Of a stretch of 64,000 bases of DNA, positions 48,911 through 61,800 are shown one piece after another. The notes below the pieces were generated by a model. The model was given only the letters and a program-made list of their open reading frames with translations. It was not told where the DNA came from and searched no databases. Position 1 is the first letter of the stretch. Each line of letters begins with the position of its first letter. Source of the stretch: Hymenoscyphus infarciens (lineage: Eukaryota > Ascomycota > Leotiomycetes > Helotiales > Helotiaceae); NCBI GenBank assembly GCA_001414345.1, contig LLCB01000215.1, positions 1 through 64,000 of the forward strand, in the 5' to 3' direction. Made by a program: the position numbers and the translations under genes.

Positions 48911-49507
48911 TAGTATAAGTTTAAGAGATATAGAAGAATAAGATATTAGAGATACTTTATACTATTACTTTATTAAAAGAAGATAGTAGCTTATTAAATA
49001 CTAGCTTAGATAATAAAGTTATCTATTATAATATTACTTTTATAAGATTTATTAATAATTTAACTACTAAATATCTTATTAAATATTTAATAAGTTTAGC
49101 TTAAAAATATACTATTAATAGATATATCTTATAAAACCTAAATAATACTTTTAACGTTATATATAAATTTATAGAGAAGATATTTATAATAATAGCTAAA
49201 AGATATATAAAAGAGAACTTCTTTAGTATAATAATTAATACTAGAGTAGCTTAAAAGTTAAGTATAAGATATAACTAATATCTTATAGATATTAGACTTA
49301 TTAAAAGTATTCTAATTAATAAGAGTATAAAGAGTTAATTTAATATATAATTTAGTAAAAGATATACTATATTTTTAAGTTTAATAATAATTAATATACT
49401 AATTAGAAAAGTAGAGTTCTATATAGTCTAATCTAATACTTCTTTTATTCTTTATATTAATAATATAAATAACTTAAATATTACTCTAAATAATCTTTAA
49501 AATATAC
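48911..49507 (+). pseudogene. Ty1/Copia polyprotein fragment: protease region
   Basis: On the + strand, in a single frame apart from RIP stops, the sequence resembles the aspartic-protease-like region of fungal Copia polyproteins: IIINTRVAQ (a decayed DTGAS-type motif), then KVEFYIVQSNTSFIL and a final NNL-NILI. The frame continues after the Gypsy insertion, at 57696. The upstream gag part is missing, apparently cut off at the LINE. No LTR that belongs to this element was identified. Confidence 0.6.
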
Positions 49508-50477
49508 TATAATAGCACGAAATATATACTACTATAGAAGAGGTATATAAGAGTGCGTTTAGTAGAATAATATAAGTAAATACTAGGCTCTAATATAGAA
49601 GAAAAGGAAAAACTATCTGTCTTCTATACTAAGTATAAACATCTATATATAAGAGGTCGAAGACTACTAAGTCTTAATAATAATAATAACCGAGCTCTTT
49701 CTAATATAGCTAATAAAATAAATAGAGACCTTAAAGCTAAATATATAAAGTCATAAAGCTAAATATATAATATCTAAACCTTACTCTCTTTAGCACCTTC
49801 TATCTTATAAGTATTAGATTAATTATAAATCTTAGCTCTAAGATATTAGAAGTATTAGTAGGTTTATAGATACTAGTAATTCAGAATAGCTTACTATTAT
49901 ATCCTCTGTTCTTAAAAAAGACTTATTCTAAGTCTTTAGTTATTAATTAGTATAGTATTAGATTAATTAGAGTATTATTTATCTATTTATTATAAAGAAT
50001 ATAACTTATTTTACTATTATAGTCTCTAGTAATCGAGGTAGAGTTAGTAGCTAGTAGTATTATTATTTATAAGCTAATCGCTCTTTATTTACTATTATAT
50101 ACTATATAATAATAGATATAAATAAAAGAGAGGCTAATTATTAGCTATTAGATAGAGAGTAGTATACTACTATAAAGTTATTTCATTCTTACTATTATTA
50201 TATATTATAATAATAATTATTAAGCGATAAATAACAATTATAAAGCAATAGGTATTATTATAAGTGATATATTAGTAAGCGACTTTTCTCTAATTCTAAC
50301 TTCTCTTCTTCTTTTCTTTTTATCTAAATAATATATATAGTAAGAATAACTTCTAATTAAGTATATTATTATATACTAACTTATCTCTAGAATATATATA
50401 TATACTATATATATATATAAAGGTAAGTCTTTCTCCTCTTAATTAGACCTATTTTAAGACTAATCTAATATAGTAAA

Positions 50478-51160
50478 ATGCCTCTTCTATATCCTTCTAA
50501 TACACTTCTAGCTACCTCTCGAGTCTACTATATTTAGTACTTTTAAATAAAATCTTAGAATAGAGATTATATATATACCTTTAAGAAAGAAGACTAAGTT
50601 AAAGAAGTATAGATACTATATAGAGTAGAATACTATATATATCTTAGTAAGTTTAATCTTAAATATATACTAAATCTATTCTAACTTAGATAGTTACTAT
50701 AGTTTATAAAGAAGAAGTTTAATAAGCTTAAGCTTAAGAAGAAGAAGAAAGAGATTAAGAAGACTACTAAAGCCTTAGATAATATATTAGTTATTACTAG
50801 TATAAAGATACTAAAGAATAGTTTAGAGGTATAGTTCCTTCTTCTAGAAGAGAATTAGACGCTTCGTACTAAGATTACTATAAGTATCTCTTACTTATTA
50901 GAGAGATTTTAGTTACTAATATTTAATAGTCTTTATATAGTACTATAGAGGATAAGACCTCTATTTAAACCTAGGTTTAGGTCCTCTTTAAAGCCTATTT
51001 AAAGAGTTTATAGACGTCTTCTTCTAAGCCTATTATAAGAGTTTACTAAGATAAGAAGCGTCTTTATAAGAAGGAGGTAGAGGAAGAGCTAGTTTAAGCT
51101 TCTTATACTTAAGAGAGTAAAGAGAAGAATAATAAGTTAAATAAAAGAGAAGTAGTATAG
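50478..51160 (+). pseudogene. Candidate antisense gene at the 3' end of the Gypsy element
   Basis: On the strand opposite to gag-pol, an ATG at 50478 (one of few TpG left) begins a frame of about 225 codons. It is closed only by TAA/TAG triplets at positions where Gln is plausible. The product would be strongly basic, with a Lys-rich central tract around 50715-50770 encoded mainly by AAG and alternating with Leu, suggesting a coiled coil. AAG over AAA in such AT-rich DNA hints at past coding selection. No known domain is seen. The right end is uncertain because every stop may be RIP-made. Absence of TGA is not evidence here, since TpG is depleted everywhere. Confidence 0.4.
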
Positions 51161-51344
51161 GCTTTATTTTAGTAGTAACTTAGTCTTAGTTCTTTACTTT
51201 ATTAACTTTAAATATTTCTACTAGTTAGTATTTTATCTTAGGTTTTTATTATAAGTTCTTTATTAAGAGTAACTAGAATTAGAGAGTATTAATAGAGTTT
51301 TATAAATTAACTCTTTTACTTAATTCTTATCTAATTCCTTTATA

Positions 51345-54300
51345 TTTATCTATTTAAAGAGAAGTTAAAGTAGTTCTAGCTCTTCTAGATATTTAGTATA
51401 AAAGTCTCTTAGATAATATAGTAAACTCTAAAAATTATCTATAAGATATTAAGTAGGATCTAAATTATATCTAATCTATTTTACCTAGTATTATAACTAT
51501 CTTTTAAAAAGTCTACTACTAAGTATTTCTTATATCTTTTATTCTTATATACTTTAAATAATACCTAGTAGAGGCTCTAGAGCCTCTTATTCTAGTAGAG
51601 AGGTATTTAGATCCTTTAAAAGTATATTAAAAGTAAAAACATTATAAATTAATAATCTTTTTAGAAGATTTCGCTTATAAAAGTGTTCTATATAATCTAG
51701 TATTTTAAAAGGTTCTATCTACTATTTAGTAAGCTTTTAACTAAGACGATTTATCTTAAGATTCTTATTAAATAAATAGACTTTATCTCTAATATCTTAG
51801 TACTAATTTATAATATTCTCTATTCTTTTCTAAGCCTTAACTATATTATCTTTAGCTATCTCTTAAGTAGAGTATATATATTAGGCTACTTTTACTACCT
51901 TATTATAGTTAAGTTATTTCTAGAGAATAGTAGTCTTTAGTATATTCTAGTTTAATAAAGTTCTTAGGTTAAGTCTAAATTTAAGCTAATAAAGAGTTAT
52001 ACTAATAAATAAGTAAAAAAGTATTATTTATACTCTATTTATTAGAGAGATTAATTTGCTCTAGTTATCTTAATAATAGATTATAAAGAGCCTTAGTCTC
52101 TAATTAATATATCGGTTTATTATCTCTATCGATTTATCTATCTATTTATAGTAGGTAGTACTAAGCTTAAGCTTAATATTAATTATTTAATAAAGTTTAG
52201 TCTAAAATAATAATATAAATTAAAGTCTTTAATTAGATATAATCGATTTAAGATAGTAACTAAAATAGTAAATCTATTAAATAAAGAGTTTAGCTAGTTC
52301 TTTAATATTTATAGTTAAGTAGTAAGGTATTAATACTAAATCCTTTCTAAGTTAGTTAATAAATACTAATATAATATTAAATCTATATTTATCTTTTAAG
52401 AATAATTTAAAATCTATATATAAATATTATATAAGATAGTTAAGTACTAGTAGAAGGTAAAGAAAGCCTTATTACTTAGTTTATTAAAGATAAAAGTATC
52501 TATAAGCTTAATAATTTACTATATACCTCTTATAGTCTAAACCTAGTCTAACCTAGTAGTAGTATTATACTAATAACTAGTATATCTTTTTTATACTTAG
52601 GTAAGTACTAGATACTTAGTTATAGACTTCTTAGATTAGCTTTATATAGAGTTTAATATTCCTTTAAATATAAAGTTAATTCTTAAAAAGAAGTAAATTA
52701 TCTAGTAAGATAGAGTATCTATCTAGAAGTTTATAACGTTCTTTCTAATCTTTTAGCTTCTAAATTATATCTAAACTTAACTTTAGAATAATATCTAACT
52801 AAATTATATTAAGAGATATAGACTATTCTTATAAAAAGATCTAAGTAAGTTTAATAGTAATTTAAAGGTCTAACGAATTAAGTTCTAAGAAAGTATATAA
52901 GTAGCTATCTAATATAGGTTAATTATAGGTTTTTAGGTCTTATTTATATTAAGTTAATATATCTACTTTTTAATTACTCTTCTTAGATATAAATTAGATC
53001 TAAAAGTTAAAGTCTAATAAAAACTCTATTTATTAGACTTACTTAGCTATAAGTAGCTTAGTTAGTAAAAAGTACTCTAATAGTCTATAGTCTAAATATA
53101 TATTAATATACTTCAAATATAATATAAGTTTAAAGTACTATTTCTTAAAAGCTTTTATAATAGTAGATAGTTCTTTATTATAGATCTCCTAGTTCTATAA
53201 CTAACTAAGACGTATAAGTAGAACTTAATAGATTATTAAAGGCTATTATATTATTATAAGAATATACTTACTATTACTTCTTCTAAGAAGTCTATTTCTA
53301 TCTTTATATTATAATTAAAGTTAAAGTAGTATAAAGTTTATATAATAAGTAGCCTAGTATAGAAATAACTCTAAAGAATATATTATTATAGTTAAAAGTT
53401 TAATAATTTTAATATAACCTTTAATAAATTATTTATAAAATCCTATAAACTCTAAATAAGACTTTCTATCTATTATAGTAGTAGGTTAAACCTAGTTTTA
53501 TAAAGGTTCTATCTTTTTAAGATTAACTTTAAGTCTCTTTATAGTTAAGATAAATCCTAAGTTTTTAACTCTAATAATACTAAATTCGCTTTTCTTAATA
53601 CCTACCTAGAGTTCTACTTCTTAAAGCTAATTTAGAACCTTTTCAACCTATTTCTTATATTCTTTAATAATATATAAATAAATTAAAATATTATCTAAAT
53701 AAGTAATATAGAAGTTATCTAGATAATTAATTAAGATATTATTTATATAATATTAATAGGTAATAAAGCTATTATAGAGTCTAAAGAGAGGACTTTATAT
53801 TTATATATACTATACTTAGTTCTAAATATAGTTATCTCTTCTAAAATAAGGTTTATTTAAATATAATAGAAAGCTTATCTTATATCTAATTTAGTAAAGA
53901 TTTTAGCTATTCTTATTCTTAAAAGAAGCTTATTAATTTAAGAGATTAAATAGAGATTATTTTAAGTTAAAGTATTTAGCTTTCTATAATTAATATAGAA
54001 TTATAACTTATTACTATTAGCTTTTTTAATAAAGAGTACTAGAGAGGTAAAAAAGCTATTACTATTAATAATAAACCTCTTATCTAGGTTCTTTATAAGA
54101 TACTCCTTTATAGCTTTAAGCTCTATAATTAACTATTAATATAAAGATAAAAAAAAGTTAAGAAGTAGTTTATTTAAAGTAATCTTATAATTATATTTAT
54201 AGTAAGAAGAGAGCTTATTAAAAGCTACTTTTAAAAATACGTCTTTATAAGAAGAATAATATTTTAAGAGTTAATCTTATATTAAAGCTCTTATATTATC

Positions 54301-55600
54301 ATTGTTCTAAAAAGAAGCTAATCTTTTATTAATAATCTAATCTAGCTTATAAATACTAGTTATATAGAATTCTAAGTTAGGTTATTTTATATTAAAATAT
54401 ATAGTATTTATACTTATTTTACTAATAAAAAAGTATAAAGTCTAGCTTTTTAAAGCTATATTAGTAGTTTAAAAAGGCTTTAGACTAGAGTTAAAGGTTA
54501 AAATTTTAAAAGGTATTATTATTATAGATAAGAGTAATAACTTAACTATATTTATAAGTCTACTCTTTTTACGTCTTTCTTATTAATAGATTATATATTC
54601 TCTTTAATTTATATCTAACTAGTAATTTAAAATAGGTTTCTAGTTCTAGCTAGAAAGTAAAAGTAAGATCTTCTTACTAAAGTAGAGAGTTAAAAAGTAA
54701 TTAGCTAGCTAAGTAATCTAATTCTTTAAAAGATTAAAAAAGACTTTAAAATAGTTTAACTACTTATTACTAATAATTAGGTCTTATTATCTAAGATCTA
54801 GAATAATAAAGAGGTAGTTAAGAATATAATGTTTGTTAATATTTAAATATATTTATATAAACTAAGTTACCTAGCTTTTAGTACTATTATTATATCTATA
54901 AATAGATACTATATATAATAATCTCTAAATCTTTAAACCTATTATTTTAAATAAGTATAAAGCTAGAAGTTAATTTAGAAATAAGTACCTATTTACTTCT
55001 ATATCTACTAAAGCTTATAATTTAATACTATATTCTTATATACTAAGAATAGTATTTATAAGAAACTACTTTCCTTCTATAAGCTTAGAAAGATTAAGTC
55101 TAGTTAGGTTATATTTATATAATCTTAGAAAGGAATTTATACTTAAGCTTTTTTATTTTCCTTCTAACTTAGGTTAGAGTTAAAGTACTATTTAGATAGT
55201 TATTCTTCTTTAGGTTAATTATCTATCTTATTAATACTAAGAGGATTAAGATAATTAGGTTTAAAATACCTAGGTTTATTATAATAGTAATACTCTATAC
55301 TAGTAGAGACTTAGTCTATTAATATAGTCTTTAATTTTTTACTAGTAGAAAATAGTCTAGAAGTTTATAAAATCTTCTAAGAGATAAGATTAAGTCTACG
55401 TAAGAGTAAAGAGGGTTTTAGTATAGAGCTAGGTAAAGATTAAAAAGTACTTATTTTTTTAAATAATAAGATTATACTAATTAGTTTAGCTATAGTACTA
55501 GTTATAGATAACTCTATACTCTAGTACTTTTCCTTATCTAAGGCTAAAAGATCTACTACTATTTTATTAAAATTATAATTCTAACTTCTCTTAACTAATA
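51345..55600 (-). pseudogene. Gypsy gag-pol remnants
   Basis: Read on the minus strand from high to low coordinates: a zinc-knuckle remnant YYYYNKPRYFKPNYLNP at 55251-55292 (Tyr at the Cys/His positions); a protease region near 54450-54550; the reverse transcriptase with KIFTKLDIRQAF near 53870-53920 and YLDNILIYL near 53680-53700; the integrase core's end near 52020-52160; and a chromodomain with VK-IRYNLDPT-YLIDNF near 51400-51480. The chromodomain after integrase places it with the chromoviruses. Numerous TAA/TAG codons mark RIP. It is not functional. Confidence 0.8.
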
Positions 55601-55999
55601 TAGAGCTACTTTAGAGCTAATATATAATCTTATTCTATATCTAGTAGAATCTTTCTAACTCTAGTATCTTCTTAAGTATAGCTATACTTGAAAAGCGTAC
55701 TTTAAAATCGAAAAGGGTTTCTCTTATATAACCCTTTCTACTTATTTATAAAGCTTAAAATTTATTCTAAGTATTCTCTTTCTTATAACTAGTTAAGAAG
55801 TAGGAATTAAGAAGCTCTATTATATCTTATTAGTCTTTAAAAGCTATATTACTTATATCTAACTTATATTAAAGCTCTAAGTAGTTCTTAGTAAGTTTTA
55901 TAGTCGTTCTCTAAATAAGAGCTTTATAAGTTTTAAGAGTATAGTAATAGTTAGTGTTTACTTAGAGTCTATTATATATAGATATCTTTTATTACTTAT

Positions 56000-56374
56000 T
56001 ATAATAGTCTATTACCTAGGCTATTCTAGATAGCTAAGAGTACCTACTATATCTAAGGTTTAGCTATAGTATATTTAGCTTTTAGTAGTTATTAACTTAT
56101 ATTATCTAATTTAGGAAGGTTATATTACGTCTAGGCTTTTAGATATACTTCGTAGAGTTCGGGCTTTTATATTAGCCGACGTATATCGTTGTTTAGTTTC
56201 GTACTCTTTATATATTATATAAACCTCTTATATATAGCAGCCTACTCTCCTAGAGTTAGAAAAGGCTAGTTTAGCCTTTTCTTCTATATTAGAGCCTAGT
56301 ATTTATATACGTTATTCTACTAAACGTACTCCTTTATACCTCTTCTATAGTTGTATATATTTCGTACTATTATA
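56000..56374 (+). mobile_element. Solo LTR, type 1, nested in the Gypsy element
   Basis: A 375-bp type 1 LTR with a perfect CTTAT duplication (55995-55999 and 56375-56379). Removing it and one CTTAT restores the alignment of the surrounding sequence to the uninterrupted homologue near 60600. The LTR is in the opposite orientation to its host element. Confidence 0.85.
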
Positions 56375-57695
56375 CTTATAAGTAGATTAAGTACTATTAT
56401 CTTAAGATTGAATTTTCTTTATAATTTTACTTTTAATAGGTTATTAGGCTTTTAGTAAGTTTTTAGCTTATAATTAAGAAGTAGATTATTATAATTAATA
56501 TAAAAGAAGAATATTAGAGATAGAGTTTTATATCTAAAGATAGTCTAGTATAATAGAAGAGTATAAAGAAGGAGTTCGATTTAGTAAGTAGAGACTTAGA
56601 CTCTAATTATTACCTAGTAAGTGTTTACTAATTTATTAGACTAAATCTACTAATTAGACGATTTAGTTATCTTATTACTAGATTCTTTCTTCTTTTTCTT
56701 AATCTTTAACCTCTATAGCTTATATTACTCTCTATATCTTATCTATATTTAAAAAGTCTTATTAGTCTCTCTAGCTTCTAGAAGCTACGCTTTTACCTTT
56801 ATTATTTTATAACTTTTTATTATTCTTAGAAGTATAGATATAAGCTAGGGACTCTTTAGTTAGTACTTAACTCTCTTTTCTAATAAGAGACTCTACGCTT
56901 AGAAGCGTAGCTTAAGAGAGAACTAGGGTTACTTCTAAATCTAATATATTAAATATTAATTAGAGAGATAAAGAAGTTAATTTAAGAGTTTTCTAGATAA
57001 CTATTATATATTAACTATCTAAATCCTATATAGTAATCTTTATACTAAGAGAGTTATTAGAATTCTTAAGAATACTTAGTATATTCTAATCTCTTAATAT
57101 ATAAGACACGATTTTTACTAGCTATTTATATAGATACTAAACCCTAGTATTACTAGCTATCTAGAAGATCTCTAGAATCCTAGCTATTTAAGAATAGTAT
57201 TATAATAGTCTAAATCTAGGCTAAATCGAATTTAAAATAAAAAGCGATAATAAGCTTAAAAGAGATATTATAAAAGCTATTACTAGCGAAGAAGAGTTTT
57301 TCCTTTTTATATAATAGTATAAAATATATACGACTATAGAAGAGGTATATAGAAGTGTGTTTAAGATAGAATAATATACGTAAATACTATAGAAGAAAAG
57401 GAAAAACTATCTCTCTTTTATACCGAGTATAAACATTTATTTATAAGAGGTCTAAGACTACTAAGTCTCGATAATAATAATAACTAAGCTTTTTCTAATA
57501 TAGCTAATAAAATAAATAGAGGCCTTAAAGCTAAATATATAAGGTTTTAAAGTAAAATATATGATATCTAAATCTTACTCTCTTTAGTATCTTCTATCTT
57601 ATAAGTATTAGGTTAATCGTAAATCTTAGCTCTAAGATATTAGAGATATTAGTAGGTTTACGAATACTAGTAATTTAGAATAACTTACTACTATA

Positions 57696-58867
57696 TATAC
57701 TTATTTAAGAAAATAAGAAAGAGATAAAGATTAAGAGGTTCTCTATTATATAATAATTTAAATACTCTTTTCTACTTTAAAATAAAGCTATATATAACTT
57801 TATATAGAATTACTTAACCTTTCTTATAAATATTAATATTTAATGACTTTATAAGCGATTTAGCTACCTATTAATACTAAGATTATAATATATACTAAAG
57901 AGAGCTAGGTTCTAAGATTAAAAATATAGAAGTTTACTTAGCTAGTTTAAGTTTATCTTTTATAATAACTTTAAATTTAATTATAATATTTTAATTAATA
58001 CTTTCTTCTTTAATAAGTAGATAGTCTTATACTATATAAATAAAGTAATAAGATATTAAGTAGGTGACCTTTTACTAGATATAAAAATAATAAGTATATA
58101 AGAGGTCTTCTAAAGATATTAAATTAATATATATCTTAGAACTCTTAATTATATTATTATAGATACTAGAATAAACTTTATTAGAAAGGACTTTATTTAC
58201 TCTACTATTAGAATAAGTACTATAGTAAGAACTATACTTATAGAAGTATATAATTCGATTAGTATAGTAGAGAGATACTATAGACTAATTTAATAGATAT
58301 ATAATATTATATATAAGTAAAAGCTCTATCTCTTATAAAGTTTAGTACTTTAAATAGCCTTTAAAGTAATTAATAATATAGTAGGCCTAAATAGACTAGT
58401 CTCTACTCTATTAGTATATAGAGTATATACTTAAATAGTTATAACCGACGTATCTTTATAACCGATTTTAGTAAGATCTAAGACTTATAAAAGAGCTACC
58501 TAAGAGGTATAGAAGTAGATTATATCTTATTAAGTTAAAGAAGCTCTTAATATATAAAATAAGCTAATTAACTAAGTTAAGAACTTACTTTTAAATTTAG
58601 AAGTTTTAGTATAAAGAGAGTATATAAAGTCTTAGATAGAATCTTTTATTTTTTAAGAGATTAAAAATAAGAACTATATTATATTACTACTAAGTAGTTA
58701 TATATAATTTTAATCTATAATTATAAAGCTATACTTTATTAAAACTTCTAAAACTTCTAGAATAGTACTAGTAACTAAGAAAGTTTCTAGTATAGTACTA
58801 TTTAAAATAATACTATAACTCTATAAAAAGAGAGAAACTTTTAAGTAATAGAGTAGATAAGAAGTAG
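57696..58867 (+). pseudogene. Ty1/Copia polyprotein fragment: integrase region
   Basis: This continues the frame that stops at 49507. On the + strand it resembles the integrase of fungal Copia elements: near 58242-58310 it reads EVYNSISIVERYYR, and DRIFYFLRD lies further on, before the region that normally precedes the reverse transcriptase. The fragment is then cut by the LTR array at 58868, so the reverse transcriptase, if present, lies beyond the window. Stops are TAA/TAG only. Confidence 0.65.
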
Positions 58868-61800
58868 TATAATTATACGAAATATATACTACTACTAAAG
58901 AGGTATATAGAAGTGTGTTTAGTAGAATAATATATATAAATACTAGGCTTTAATATAGAAGAAAAGGCTAAATAAGCCTTTTCTAACTTTAGAAGTAGAT
59001 AGCTATATATAAGAGATCAGATAATAAAAAAGAGATCTAAAACCAACTAACGATATATATTAGCTAATATAAAAGCTTAAACTCTATAAAGTATATTTAA
59101 AAGCTTAGATATATATAACCTTTCTAAATTAGATAATATAAAATAATAACTACTAAAACCTTATATATATAGTATATACTATATAATCTTAGCTATTTAG
59201 AATAGTCTAGATAATAAGCTATTATATCTCTCTCTTTTAAAAAAGACTCGTTCTAAGTCTTCTATCTCTTATTATTTAGAGTTAAATTAGAATAGTATAA
59301 GTATTATAATATTTATTATATTTATTAATTTTATTATAAGTAAAAAGGTTAATTAGAGTCTAAATTATAGCTAATCTAAGTTTATTAATACTTTGTTTAT
59401 TATAATTATAAGTAAGATATTAGTTTTAAATTAACTTTATAAATACTTATAAAGAGACTTTGTTTTTAATTCTTTAATATTAAAAGTAAGTATTTATTTA
59501 CTTAAAAGAGTATAGTCTAATCTATCTAGTAGATTAGAGAAAGTTTAAAGTAAAATTAGAAAAAGTTTAAAAGTTAAAGATAAATTTAGAGTAGAGTTAG
59601 AAGTTATTTAGTTAAGAGATAGTAATAACTTAGTTAAGAGCTTACTTTAAGAGTATACTAATTTATATTTAATTTAAATTTAATTAAAAAAAGAACTTCT
59701 AGCTTAGTTAGAAGTAAAAGAAAGTAAGAAAGTAAAGATTATAAGACTCTATTTAGAGTTAGTAGAGTTTTAGCTAGTTAAAAGACTTAATACTAAATTT
59801 AAAAATACTATTTAAAGTTTAAAATAATAAAAAGAGTAGTTTTAGCTAGTTAAAAGCAAAGTTATTATTAAAGTTTATTAAATTATCTAAGTATCTAGAA
59901 ATAATAAAAGAGATAGTTTTAGCTAATTAAAAGAGTTATTACTAAAGTTATTATATTATCTTATTCTCTTTTATAATTTAAGTCTAAACTAGAGTACTTA
60001 AGGTCTTATTTAAAATCTTCTAATTTTAATTCTACTTTAGAAGTAGTAGACGATTTACTATTATATTATAAGAAGTTTAGAGCTAAATTAGATAAGAAGA
60101 GAGTATTTTAGACTCTAGTACTAATATTTTATAACTTAGTATTTTAGTATATCTCCTTATTTATAGCTAAAAGATTAAATACTATTCTAGTAAAGTTACT
60201 TTTCTACTCTCTTTTCTTTATAATAGCTAAGTTTTAGAGCTAAGAGATAATCTTTTCCTATATATAAAAGAACTTATCTAATTTATATACTTCTCTAAGT
60301 ATAGCTATATTTAAGAAGTAACTTTTAAAATTAGTAAAAGCTTTTTTAGTATTATCTTATCTTATTTATAAGAATCTAAATACGTTCTAGGTATCTTCTA
60401 TCTTATAACTAGTTAAAAAGTAGATATCTAAAAAAGTAACTATCTCTTCTTAATTTATAAAAGTAAGGTCTAATTCTAACTTATATCTAGGCTCTAAGTA
60501 ATTTCTAGCTAGTCTAGTTATTATACTCTAAATAAGAGCTTTATATATTAGAAGTAAACTATAGTATTTAGTATTTACTTAAAGTTTATTATATACTAAT
60601 ATCTTCTATTATTAGTATATAGGTAAAATACTATTATCTAAAGATTCGATTTTTTTAGTTATCTTACTTTTTTAGAGTTAGAAGGTATTTAAAAAGGCTT
60701 TAGAGCTATATTAAGTAGAGGTAGATTATTAAAAGGTATTAGAAGTAGCTACTTATAGCTAAAAGAGGTATAAATTCGAGCTTAGAAGTAGAATAGAGTT
60801 TATTTAAAGGTTTAAAAGAGAGTTAGATTAAAGAAAGTTTAAAGTAGTAATTTATTAATTTAGAAATATAAGCTTATTTATCTATCTTTCTAGCTTAGCT
60901 AGTTAATTTCTTATTTCTTAATTTTCTTCTTTTAAAGCTTATATAACTAACTATATCTAGTCTATATTTAAGAAGTTTTACTAGTCTTTTTAACTATTAT
61001 TATTTCTTTAGAATCTTCTAGATCTTAGTATATAAGTACTATTTAAATAGCTTTTAAAAAGAGAGATAGCTCTAAAAGAGAGTTATTACTTAATACTTTA
61101 TAGTAGAACTAAATTTAATATCTTTATTAATTTAGAAAGAGAGAGAGAAGATAAGGTTAGATTTAAAAGCCTTTATAATAACTATAGTATATTAACTTAT
61201 TTACTAAACCTAGGGTTATTAGAAGCTTTAGAGATACTTAGCGTATTCTACTTTCTTAATATATCTATAATATAATTTTTATTAGCTATTTATATAAATA
61301 CTAAACTCTAGTATTACTAGCTATCTAAGTAGTCTCTAATTACTTAGCTATCTAAGAATAGTATCTTTCTAGTTTAAATCTAGGCTAAGTTATATTTAAA
61401 AATAAAAGAAGTAATAAAAAGCTTAAAAGAGATTTTATTTATACTATTACTAATAAAGAAGAGTTTAGTCTTTTTATATAATAGTATAAAATATATACTA
61501 TTATAGAAGAGGTATATAGAAGTATATTTAGTAGAATAATATATATAAATACTAGGCTCTAATATAGAAGAAAAGGCTAAATAAGCTTTTTCTAACTTTA
61601 GAAGTAGATAGCTATATATAAGAGATCAGATAATAAAAAAGAGATCTAAAACCAACTAATAATATATATTAGCTAATATAAAAGCTTAAACTCTATAAAG
61701 TATATTTAAAAGCTTAGATATATATAACCTTTCTAAATTAGATAATATAAAATAATAACTACTAAAACCTTATATATATAGTATATATTATATAATCTTA

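Larger units (their letters stand above)
49508..57695 (-). mobile_element. Ty3/Gypsy chromovirus-type retrotransposon, full length
   Basis: LTRs of 394 bp (49508-49901, 3' LTR) and 386 bp (57310-57695, 5' LTR), with a perfect TATAC duplication on both sides (49503-49507 and 57696-57700). Sense is the minus strand, shown by the order gag, protease, reverse transcriptase, integrase, chromodomain from right to left and by a purine-rich AAGAACAGAGGA-type tract just before the 3' LTR. A solo LTR (56000-56374) has inserted into the gag/leader region. Without it the element is about 7.8 kb. RIP has closed every frame. About 1.4 kb between the chromodomain and the 3' LTR holds a candidate antisense gene. 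The insertion splits a Copia polyprotein. Confidence 0.85.

Noticed and set aside
49508..57695. LTRs belonging to the Copia polyprotein on the + strand
   Set aside because: The Copia fragments lie outside the TATAC duplications. Gag and pol within are Gypsy-type on the minus strand, and the purine tract fits that sense. A TATA-like TATATATAAG in the opposite sense is palindromic and not decisive.
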